Notes under the pieces: model-generated
Seen by the model: the letters and a program-made list of their open reading frames with translations, nothing else
Databases searched by the model: none
Told to the model about the DNA's origin: nothing
Assembly (NCBI GenBank): GCA_900763885.1
Contig: CAAFLY010000328.1
Span: forward strand, 1-6,763
Length of the DNA stretch: 6,763 bases
Source of the DNA: Clostridia bacterium
GTDB lineage: Bacteria > Bacillota > Clostridia > Oscillospirales > CAG-272
Direction: 5' to 3'
In this document: piece by piece, positions 1-5,812 of the stretch
Layout: each line of letters starts with the position of its first letter
Numbering within the stretch: position 1 is the first letter of the stretch
Translations under genes and position numbers: made by a program

Positions 1-55
1 AGGTTTTCGGAAAATTTTCAATTTTATTTTGTAAAATCTTTTTGGAAGCAGAGTC

Positions 56-76
56 AAATCCGGATTTTTGCCGGAA
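56..76 (-). terminator. Possible weak terminator after the lipoprotein gene
   Basis: Read on the minus strand just past the lipoprotein stop, TCCGG and CCGGA (71-75 with 59-63) can pair as a 5-bp stem around a 7-nt A-rich loop, followed by only three T residues. The AT-rich stretch beyond it (1-50) may help termination but holds no GC-rich stem. The short stem and short T run make this a weak candidate. Confidence 0.3.
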
Positions 77-81
77 ACGGG

Positions 82-1224
82 TCAGGAAACCGCGGCTTCT
101 ATCGTAGTCTCGGTGATCTCGGACATCTCCGCTACCTTTGCCATCAGCGATTCCCACAAAAGAGTCTTGCGCAGGGAGGACTGCTCATACTGGCTGAGCA
201 TATTGTCCGCGGTCGTTCCATAAGCGGAGGCGAGATGCGCAAGCCGCGTATTGAATTCCTCCTCCGTCAGCGTGTGGTTCAGCGCCTTTGCCAGTGCGTA
301 CATCACCAGATCCTCCCGCACATAGCTGCGGCATTCCTCCAGCAGAGCCTCATCGGTGGTGCCGACATAGCTTGCGAGAAAGTCCTCATAGGTCGTGCCG
401 TAGTAATCCGCCCATGCCGTGTACATCGCCTTGCGGCTTTCGTACTGGTCCTCGACCTCGCCGTCCGGATAAGCGAGAATGGTGGAATCGTTCAGGATTT
501 CCTCCCACAGCTCTACATACAGGGTATTTTCGCCCATGTACCGTGCGCGGGATTCCAGAGTGGAGCGGAAGCCGATTTTGAACTCCTCAAGGTTGTCGTA
601 ATTGAAGTTTTCCTTGACAAACGCGTCGTCGATCGCGGGTGTGATCCACTCGTCGCCGTGGATGGAGTGGACGGTGCAGGTGAACGTGACCGTTTTGCCT
701 GCCATATCCTTGTTGGAATAGCTCTCCGGGAACGTCACGTCAAAGGCGAATTCCACACCGACCTTCTGCCCGACAAACGCTTCCGCGAATCCGGGAATGT
801 AGCCGCTGTTCGACTGCACGACGATTTCCTGCTCCGTAGCGGTGCCGCCTTCAAACGCCACACCGTCTAAGGTGCCGGCATAATCCGCGATGACCCGGTC
901 GCCCTCTGCCACGGTGTCGCGATCCGTGATCTCGTTGTAGTGTCCGTACTCCTCAGCAAGCGCGTCCAACTCGGAATCCAGCCGTGCTTCCGTGATCTTT
1001 TCGACCGCCAGCGTCCCGTGCAGGCCCTCGTAATTGCCGAGCGTGACATACGGTGTAAGGTCGTTTGCCATGTAGTCAAAGCCGGTAAGCTCTCCGGATT
1101 CCACGCTGTTTGGCGTGATGGTGCCGACCGTTTCCGTGTCTCCGCTGTTCTTTTTGCCGCAGCCAGTGACCGCGAGCGCACAAGCGGCAAGAAGCGCGGC
1201 CACGCATATCCATGTTTTCTTCAT
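82..1224 (-). CDS. Trigger-factor-like (FKBP-type) peptidyl-prolyl isomerase lipoprotein
   Basis: This is a predicted membrane-anchored, extracytoplasmic folding helper of 380 residues. Residues 1-21 form a lipoprotein signal peptide (charged MKK, hydrophobic core, lipobox VTGC), with Cys22 as the expected lipidated residue. Residues about 105-190 match the trigger factor FKBP-type PPIase domain: a GDRVIADYAGTLDG start, FEGG, GYIPGFAEAFVG, the FPESY turn, and AGKTVTFTCTVHSI at the end. Residues about 195-365 are acidic and helical and resemble the trigger factor C-terminal chaperone arm. The N-terminal ribosome-binding domain of cytosolic trigger factor is absent and the signal peptide takes its place, so it should act on exported proteins, loosely like PrsA. 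The start is fixed by GGAGG at 1231-1235, six nt upstream of ATG, and by the signal peptide. It lies downstream of recQ but has its own promoter. Isomerase activity is inferred from the fold. It may be mainly a chaperone. Confidence 0.88.
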   Translation of the reverse strand: MKKTWICVAALLAACALAVTGCGKKNSGDTETVGTITPNSVESGELTGFDYMANDLTPYVTLGNYEGLHGTLAVEKITEARLDSELDALAEEYGHYNEITDRDTVAEGDRVIADYAGTLDGVAFEGGTATEQEIVVQSNSGYIPGFAEAFVGQKVGVEFAFDVTFPESYSNKDMAGKTVTFTCTVHSIHGDEWITPAIDDAFVKENFNYDNLEEFKIGFRSTLESRARYMGENTLYVELWEEILNDSTILAYPDGEVEDQYESRKAMYTAWADYYGTTYEDFLASYVGTTDEALLEECRSYVREDLVMYALAKALNHTLTEEEFNTRLAHLASAYGTTADNMLSQYEQSSLRKTLLWESLMAKVAEMSEITETTIEAAVS

Positions 1225-1392
1225 GAGAATCCTCCATGATCCAGAGAAACGCTGATTTCAGGTCGATTCTGCGCTAAAAAACTGTATCTTTGAGCTTTTC
1301 AGCGCAAAAAACGCGATGGATGCAGCGCATCCTTACGGGAACACAGAGGTTCCTCCTTTCCGTGATTGATTTTCGATGGTTTTTGAAACACA
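1225..1392 (-). promoter_or_regulatory. Long structured 5' leader of the lipoprotein gene
   Basis: The promoter upstream predicts a leader of about 168 nt. From 5' to 3' it holds: a perfect Shine-Dalgarno AAAGGAGG (1359-1352); a three-codon ORF GTG TTC CCG TAA seven nt later (1344-1333); the short hairpin GGATGC-GCT-GCATCC (1332-1318) within the dispersed repeat; complementary arms GCGCT (1305-1301) and AGCGC (1275-1271) about 25 nt apart; and the gene's own GGAGG site (1235-1231). I do not recognise a known riboswitch or T-box. Whether the leader regulates anything is unknown. Confidence 0.4.
1302..1332 (+). repeat. Dispersed intergenic repeat, copy 1
   Basis: This 31-bp stretch reads GCGC, A6, CGCGATGGA, TG, CAGCGCATCC. 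It matches the reverse complement of 3673-3702 at 28 of 31 aligned positions (one missing A and a TG/GA change). Weaker similarity may continue to its left (GAGCTTTTC against AGGCTTTC, then an A-run). It lies in the leader of the lipoprotein gene, opposite in orientation to that gene. The internal GGATGC/GCATCC arms can fold into a hairpin. Confidence 0.6.
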
Positions 1393-1398
1393 GCCATT

Positions 1399-1427
1399 AT
1401 TATACCATATAAACGTCCGTTTGTCAC
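1399..1427 (-). promoter_or_regulatory. Sigma-A type promoter for the lipoprotein gene
   Basis: On the minus strand, GTGACA (1427-1422) is a -35 with five of six consensus bases. A 17-bp spacer separates it from a perfect TATAAT -10 (1404-1399), which is preceded by TGG, an extended -10. The predicted transcript starts near 1392. The promoter sits just past the recQ stop, so the lipoprotein gene can be expressed independently of recQ. No convincing terminator separates the two genes, so read-through from recQ is also possible. Confidence 0.75.
1410..1423 (-). promoter_or_regulatory. Palindromic operator-like site between -35 and -10 (LexA/DinR-like)
   Basis: The minus-strand sequence CAAACGGACGTTTA has perfect half-sites (AAACG/CGTTT) two bp apart. 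It matches 12 of 14 positions of the Gram-positive DinR/LexA box CGAACRNRYGTTYG. The mismatches are A for the conserved second-position G, and the final base. It fills most of the promoter spacer, where a bound repressor would block RNA polymerase. A chance palindrome or a different repressor's site is equally possible. Confidence 0.3.
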
Positions 1428-1462
1428 GTCGTTTGCGGGATTGTTTACATTTTTTCACGGAA

Positions 1463-3625
1463 TCACTGGAGTCGGAGCGCGCGCATTCTCTCAAAGATCT
1501 CCGTCGCGCTTCTGCCGTGTGCCGCCGCGATCCGCAAAAGCATCATTTTGTCCTCCACCTCCCGCAAAAGCTGCCTGTCTTCCTCCTCCGTCCAGGGCGT
1601 ACCGTTGTTGGGCATGGACGGTGTGGCGGGGCGGGTATTGCTGTTGGTGGCGGCTCCGGCAGCGGTGTGGGCATCCGGCTTTTGGGTCCGTTCCGGCATG
1701 ACAAACACGGCGGCGCTGGGGGTTTGCTTTCTGCCGTGCCCCTGTTCCGCCGCCCAATCGTGGACCGTTTCAAGAAGGAGCGCGCCGTATTTCCGGTATA
1801 GCACCGGACCCATGCCGCGGATCTCAAGCATATCCTCCTCGGTGCGCGGAATTTTCCGGCTGATTTCCTCGAGCAGAGCGTTCGTGGCGATCACATACGG
1901 CGGCACACCCGCTTCTGACGCGAGCTCCGACCGACGGATCCGCAGCGTTTCGTAGAGATCCTCGTCGTATGGCTCGTCCGTGCGCGGCTTTTGTCCCGCG
2001 GCAGTTCCCGGAACCGATTTCGCCGTTTTCTTCCGCTTTTTTTCATCCGGTGTGCGCGAGAGAAAATCCGGCATCCGCAGGGACAGCGTTCTCGTGCCGC
2101 GCAGGATCTCCCAGCCGCTCTCGGTGACGGAAAGGATCCCGTATTCGCCGTGCCGCTCCAGAAATCCGCCCGATACCATTGCGCCGGACAGCCATTCGAG
2201 ATAGCTCCTGTCGCATTCCCGCATGATCCCGTAGGTGCGCACCTTGTCGAGCCCCGCGTCCTTGATCTTCTTCGTCTGGCTCCCGGTCAAAACGGCGATC
2301 ACGGTCACGGCGGTATAGCGGCTCTGCATGCGGATCACACAGGAGAGGAATTTCTGCGCGTCCACGGTGGCGTCGATCGGTGTGGTGGCGGTCAGACAAT
2401 GGGAGCAGTTGCCGCAGTCCTCCATCCCCTCCTCGCCGAAATACCGCAGGATCCGGGAACGCAGACAATCCGTGGAGCTGCCGTAGTCGTACATGTCGTT
2501 CAACCGGCGCAGATTACGGTCGATGAGGGCGTTCTGCGTCTCCGGCGGGATCGTGGGATCCGCGTTCGGACGGGTGATAAGACTGCGCAGGGTGTAAATA
2601 TCGCCCGGCGAGAAGAGCAGCACACAATCCGCGGCAGCGCCATCCCGTCCGGCACGTCCTGCCTCCTGATAATAGCTTTCAAGATCCTTCGGCATATTGT
2701 AGTGGATCACGAACGATACGTTGGATTTGTCGATCCCCATACCGAACGCGTTGGTTGCCGCCATGATCGTCTTGCGGTCGTAGAGAAAGTCGTCCTGATT
2801 GCGCCGCCGTTCCTCCTCCGACAGTCCCGCGTGGTATCGGGTCGCCGCGTATCCGTTTTCCTGCAGAAGGGCGCAGACCTCCTCGACGGTTTTGCGCGTC
2901 ATGCAGTAGATGATCCCGCTTCTGTCCCTGTATTTCTCGAGCAGCCGGAGAAGCTCCGCGTTTCGGTTCTGTGCGCGGATCACGCCGAAATAAAGGTTCG
3001 GACGGTCGAATCCGGTGACGCAGGTGAAGGGGTTTTGGAGACAGAGCAGGGAGATGATGTCGGCACGCACATTCTCCGCGGCGGTGGCGGTAAAGGCGGC
3101 GACGACCGGACGGTGCGGCAGAGAAGCGACGAATCCGGCGATCCGACGGTAGCTCGGCCGGAAATCCTGCCCCCACTGGGAGACGCAGTGCGCCTCGTCC
3201 ACGGCGATGAGCGAGATCGGCAGATGGGTACAGAGCGCGCAGAATTCCGCGGAATCGAGCCGTTCCGGCGCGACATAGACGAGCTTGTAGGCACCGCCTG
3301 TCATGCCGTCGAGAACATCCCGGTATTCCGCGGCGGACAGAGTGCTGTTGCAGAACGCGGAGGGGATCGACAAAGCGTTGAGGGAGCGGACCTGGTCCTG
3401 CATCAGGGAGACAAGGGGGGAGATCACAAGCGTGATGCCGGATAACACCATCGCGGGGATCTCATAACAGAGGGATTTCCCGGCGCCGGTGGGCATCACG
3501 CATAAGGCGTCCCTGCCGGACAGGATTGCACCGACCGCCTCCTCCTGACCGCGCCGGAACGCGTCGTATCCGAAATATTCCCGCAGGATCTCCCGCGCCT
3601 TATCCGTTCCCGCACCACTGTTCAT
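1463..3625 (-). CDS. recQ: ATP-dependent 3'-5' DNA helicase RecQ
   Basis: RecQ unwinds DNA during recombinational repair and replication-fork processing in the cytoplasm. From the chosen start it is 720 residues. Helicase motifs in order: FRRGQ (23-27), Walker A PTGAGKS (45-51), DEAH (143-146) followed by the RecQ aromatic loop CVSQWGQDFRP, FTATA (178-182), NAFGMGIDKSNV (292-303) and QEAGRAGRDG (320-329). A zinc site C-X16-C-X2-C-X2-C (Cys387, 404, 407, 410) and a winged-helix RQC region (about 415-510) follow. An HRDC domain (about 553-628) comes next, then a Pro/Ala/Thr-rich linker and a WTEEED tail (678-720). All expected catalytic residues are visible. The ATG at 3625 is preferred because AGAAGGAG lies 10 nt upstream and the protein then begins at the normal RecQ N-terminus. 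An in-frame ATG at 3763 would add 46 basic residues unlike the family and lacks a comparable site. GTG at 3628 is a minor alternative. Confidence 0.96.
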   Translation of the reverse strand: MNSGAGTDKAREILREYFGYDAFRRGQEEAVGAILSGRDALCVMPTGAGKSLCYEIPAMVLSGITLVISPLVSLMQDQVRSLNALSIPSAFCNSTLSAAEYRDVLDGMTGGAYKLVYVAPERLDSAEFCALCTHLPISLIAVDEAHCVSQWGQDFRPSYRRIAGFVASLPHRPVVAAFTATAAENVRADIISLLCLQNPFTCVTGFDRPNLYFGVIRAQNRNAELLRLLEKYRDRSGIIYCMTRKTVEEVCALLQENGYAATRYHAGLSEEERRRNQDDFLYDRKTIMAATNAFGMGIDKSNVSFVIHYNMPKDLESYYQEAGRAGRDGAAADCVLLFSPGDIYTLRSLITRPNADPTIPPETQNALIDRNLRRLNDMYDYGSSTDCLRSRILRYFGEEGMEDCGNCSHCLTATTPIDATVDAQKFLSCVIRMQSRYTAVTVIAVLTGSQTKKIKDAGLDKVRTYGIMRECDRSYLEWLSGAMVSGGFLERHGEYGILSVTESGWEILRGTRTLSLRMPDFLSRTPDEKKRKKTAKSVPGTAAGQKPRTDEPYDEDLYETLRIRRSELASEAGVPPYVIATNALLEEISRKIPRTEEDMLEIRGMGPVLYRKYGALLLETVHDWAAEQGHGRKQTPSAAVFVMPERTQKPDAHTAAGAATNSNTRPATPSMPNNGTPWTEEEDRQLLREVEDKMMLLRIAAAHGRSATEIFERMRALRLQ

Positions 3626-3635
3626 CACCAATATG

Positions 3636-3643
3636 CTCCTTCT
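3636..3643 (-). promoter_or_regulatory. Ribosome binding site that fixes the recQ start
   Basis: AGAAGGAG on the minus strand ends 10 nt before ATG at 3625 and 7 nt before the adjacent GTG at 3628. It supports starting recQ here rather than at the upstream in-frame ATG at 3763. Confidence 0.7.
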
Positions 3644-3672
3644 TTTCCGAAAAATGTGCCATATATATCCGC

Positions 3673-3702
3673 GGATGCGCTGTCTCCATCGCGTTTTTGC
3701 GC
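3673..3702 (-). repeat. Dispersed intergenic repeat, copy 2
   Basis: On the minus strand this 30-bp stretch reads GCGC, A5, CGCGATGGA, GA, CAGCGCATCC. It aligns to 1302-1332 with one indel and two substitutions. Here it has the same orientation as the gene it precedes (recQ), whereas copy 1 is opposite to its gene. CGCGG and CCGCG arms flank it and could pair. Confidence 0.6.
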
Positions 3703-3793
3703 GGAAAGCCTTGGCGCTGCGGCTTTTTTTGCAAAACCAACCTGCAATCGGCTTCTTCTCCATGTGCCGTGTGCCGCCAACATACTACGTACT

Positions 3794-3822
3794 ATTATAG
3801 CAAATTCAAGCGCAAAATGCAA
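3794..3822 (-). promoter_or_regulatory. Sigma-A type promoter for recQ
   Basis: On the minus strand, TTGCAT (3822-3817) as -35, a 17-bp spacer, and a perfect TATAAT (3799-3794) preceded by TGC, an extended -10. Transcription would start near 3787. The promoter is divergent from that of the ABC operon, with about 120 bp between the two -35 boxes (3823-3940), in which I see no gene. Confidence 0.7.
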
Positions 3823-3919
3823 CGGATTGTGGGTGCGGACGCCCCATGAAAACAGCGTCAAATATCCCCGGAAACACGCCTGATGCTCTGTGCAATATGC
3901 CGAAAAAATGAAAAAATCA

Positions 3920-3930
3920 ACTCTGAGAGT
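3920..3930. promoter_or_regulatory. Short palindrome upstream of the ABC operon promoter
   Basis: ACTCT-G-AGAGT is a perfect inverted repeat ending 10 bp before the -35 box. A-tracts lie on both sides (3903-3916 and 3930-3937), and A-tracts here could act as an UP element. It may be an operator, but no known regulator is recognised and the arms are only 5 bp. Confidence 0.25.
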
Positions 3931-3940
3931 AAAAAAACCA

Positions 3941-3969
3941 TTGACGAAATCTGGAAATTGTGGTATACT
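3941..3969 (+). promoter_or_regulatory. Strong sigma-A type promoter of the ABC exporter operon
   Basis: TTGACG (3941-3946), a 17-bp spacer and TATACT (3964-3969), with TGG directly before the -10 as an extended -10. Upstream sequence is A-rich. Transcription would start near 3976, giving a leader of about 60 nt. That leader holds only a small CCCG/CGGG stem (3981-3984 with 3993-3996) and the ribosome binding site AAAGGCGGTG (4021-4030), 5 nt before the first start codon. Confidence 0.78.
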
Positions 3970-4035
3970 GTCGTTCCTTGCCCGCAAAAAAACGGGTATT
4001 GAAAAACACTACAACAAATAAAAGGCGGTGAGAAG

Positions 4036-5010
4036 ATGATTGCGTTATCCGGTATTTCCAAGACCTTTCGTGTGGCCAAACGGAACGCGGGTATGCGGGA
4101 GGCTGTGCGCGCGCTGTTCCACAGAGAATACGAGGAGATCCACGCGCTGTCCGATGTATCGTTCCGGATCGGCGACGGGGAGATGGTCGGCTACATCGGT
4201 CCGAACGGGGCAGGAAAATCGAGCACGATCAAGGTGATGAGCGGCATACTGTATCCCGACCGCGGCGAATGCGTCATAGACGGCAGGATCCCGTGGCGGG
4301 ACAGACAGGCACACGCGGCGCATATCGGGGTCGTGTTCGGACAGCGGTCGCAGCTCTGGTGGGACGTGCCCGTGATCGATTCCATGGCACTGCTCTCGGA
4401 CATCTATCGACTGCCGCCCGCGGTGTATCGCGCGTCTCTTGCGGAGCTGACAGAGCTGCTTGACCTGTCGGAGATTCTGCGCACGCCGACCAGACAGCTC
4501 TCGCTCGGACAGAGGATGCGCTGTGAGATCGCCGCCTCTCTGCTCCATCGCCCGTCGATCCTGTTCCTCGACGAGCCAACGATCGGATTGGACGCGGTGT
4601 CCAAGCTGGCGGTGCGCGCCTTCATCCGGAAAATCAATCGGGAACGCGGCACCACGGTGATCCTGACCACGCACGATATGCAGGACATTGAGGCGCTGAC
4701 GGAGCGCATCCTTCTCATCGGCAGCGGCAGGATCCTCCTCGACGGATCGCTGACGGAGCTGAAGAACCGGGTGACCAGAGTACGCACGGTGAAGCTCCGG
4801 TATGACGGCGGGAATTTGCCGGCGCTCCATGGCGTGACGGTCACGGAAAACAGAGAAGGATACGCCGCGCTCGCGGTGGACACAGGAGAGGTCCGCATAT
4901 CGGAGGTGATCGCCGCGTTGTCCGCCCACGTGAGTCTGACGGATCTGTCCGTGGAGGGCGTGTCGGCGGAGGAGCTGGTTGTGGGGCTGTACCGGGAGTT
5001 TGCGATATGA
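4036..5010 (+). CDS. ABC exporter ATP-binding protein (COG4586 type)
   Basis: This is the 324-residue cytoplasmic ATPase subunit of an ABC-2 exporter. Visible motifs: Walker A GPNGAGKSS (55-63), Q-loop Gln103 within VVFGQRSQLWWD, signature LSLGQ (155-159) in place of LSGGQ, Walker B SILFLDE (174-180) with catalytic Glu180, D-loop GLDA (184-187) and H-loop His213 in TTHD. The SQLWWD and LSLGQRMRCEIAASLLH stretches are characteristic of the COG4586 family, which pairs with two permeases of the COG4587/COG3694 type, as found here. The N-terminus has the family's inserted basic segment (about 15-35) before the core fold, and residues about 245-324 form a C-terminal accessory domain. The ATG follows AAAGGCGGTG by 5 nt. 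The stop overlaps the next start as ATGA, implying translational coupling. The substrate is unknown. Related systems are often only loosely annotated as Nat-like or multidrug exporters. Confidence 0.93.
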   Translation: MIALSGISKTFRVAKRNAGMREAVRALFHREYEEIHALSDVSFRIGDGEMVGYIGPNGAGKSSTIKVMSGILYPDRGECVIDGRIPWRDRQAHAAHIGVVFGQRSQLWWDVPVIDSMALLSDIYRLPPAVYRASLAELTELLDLSEILRTPTRQLSLGQRMRCEIAASLLHRPSILFLDEPTIGLDAVSKLAVRAFIRKINRERGTTVILTTHDMQDIEALTERILLIGSGRILLDGSLTELKNRVTRVRTVKLRYDGGNLPALHGVTVTENREGYAALAVDTGEVRISEVIAALSAHVSLTDLSVEGVSAEELVVGLYREFAI

Positions 5011-5810
5011 GAAAATACTGGACCTTTTTCCGTATCCGGTTTTTGGGCGGACTCCAATACCGGATCGCTGCGCTTGCCGGGGTGGCGACACAGTTTGCGT
5101 GGGGCGGCTTGTCCCTGCTCTTGTACGCCGCCTTCTACCGCGCGGATCCCGACGCTTTTCCGATGACGTATCCGGCGTTCTCCACCTACATCTGGCTCCA
5201 GCAGGCGTTTCTCGCGTTTTTCATGACGTGGTATTATGACGCCGCGCTTTTGTCCTCCATTCAGGACGGAACGGTGGCGTATGAGCTGACAAGACCGATC
5301 GATCTCTATGGAATGTGGTTCACCCGGTGCATCGCGGTGCGTGCGTCGAGAACCGTCCTGCGGTGCGTCCCGGTGCTGTTTGTCGCCTCGCTTCTGCCGT
5401 ATCCGTATGGGATCGGACTGCCCGCGGATTTTCTGCACGGCGTACTGTTTCTCTTGACGATGCTCCTCGGCGTATGCTGCCTGACCGCGTTCAATATGCT
5501 TGTGTACATCACCTGCTTTTATACCGTCAACCCGACCGGGGTGCGGATGGCGGCGGTTTCCATCGCGGATTTCTGTACGGGATCGGTCGTTCCGCTGCCG
5601 TTTCTGCCGGATACGATGCGGCGGATGCTTGAGTGGACACCGTTCGGCGTGATGCAGAATGTGCCGTATCGGGTCTACAGCGGCGATCTGGCGGGCGGCG
5701 AGATGTGGCGGCTCGTTCTGATGCAGGTGATCTGGACCGCGGGGATGGTTATAGTGGGCAGGCTCTGGATGCGTCGGTCCCTCCGGCGTGTCACGGTGAT
5801 GGGAGGCTGA
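5007..5810 (+). CDS. ABC-2 family exporter permease, first subunit
   Basis: This is a 267-residue integral membrane subunit. About six hydrophobic segments are visible, roughly at 22-44, 56-78, 113-132, 141-173, 180-203 and 234-253. The cytoplasmic stretch 86-105 (QDGTVAYELTRPIDLYGMWF) corresponds to the G-x-x-x-x-LxRP motif shared by this permease superfamily, probably where it contacts the ATPase. The start overlaps the ATPase stop (ATGA at 5007-5010), with GGGAG at 4994-4998 eight nt upstream. It probably pairs with the following permease to form a heterodimeric channel. Family assignment to the COG4587/COG3694 group rests on context and the LTRP motif. Transported substrate unknown. Confidence 0.9.
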   Translation: MRKYWTFFRIRFLGGLQYRIAALAGVATQFAWGGLSLLLYAAFYRADPDAFPMTYPAFSTYIWLQQAFLAFFMTWYYDAALLSSIQDGTVAYELTRPIDLYGMWFTRCIAVRASRTVLRCVPVLFVASLLPYPYGIGLPADFLHGVLFLLTMLLGVCCLTAFNMLVYITCFYTVNPTGVRMAAVSIADFCTGSVVPLPFLPDTMRRMLEWTPFGVMQNVPYRVYSGDLAGGEMWRLVLMQVIWTAGMVIVGRLWMRRSLRRVTVMGG

Positions 5811-5812
5811 CG

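Larger units (their letters stand above)
3626..3787 (-). promoter_or_regulatory. 5' leader of recQ
   Basis: The leader is about 160 nt, as predicted from the promoter at 3794-3822. It contains copy 2 of the dispersed repeat, flanked by complementary CGCGG/CCGCG arms (3700-3704 and 3669-3673). Two reading frames run through it. One is in frame with recQ from ATG 3763. The other is a 52-codon frame from ATG 3783 whose TGA overlaps the recQ ATG as TGATG. Neither upstream ATG has a good Shine-Dalgarno site, so I do not call them genes. Confidence 0.4.

Noticed and set aside
1428..1466. A terminator for recQ in the gap before the lipoprotein promoter
   Set aside because: No GC-rich stem followed by a T run was found on the minus strand. 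Only scattered A-runs and weak AT pairings are present.
1991..3445. A 484-codon open frame on the plus strand across recQ
   Set aside because: It is antisense to a full-length RecQ with every helicase motif. Its translation has no recognisable domain and the GC-rich codon use of recQ explains the lack of stops.
3823..3940. A small gene or RNA between the two divergent promoters
   Set aside because: I found no ORF with a ribosome binding site, no conserved RNA fold and no terminator here, only AT-rich upstream sequence.
4045..5438. Long minus-strand frames (348 and 344 codons) across the ABC ATPase and first permease
   Set aside because: They are antisense shadows of clear coding genes, rich in Arg/Ser/Pro, without domain signatures.
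5633..5812. A 60-codon N-terminal extension of the second permease
   Set aside because: It overlaps the first permease in another frame and is hydrophilic and repetitive. A GGGAGG site positioned for ATG 5813 gives the natural start.
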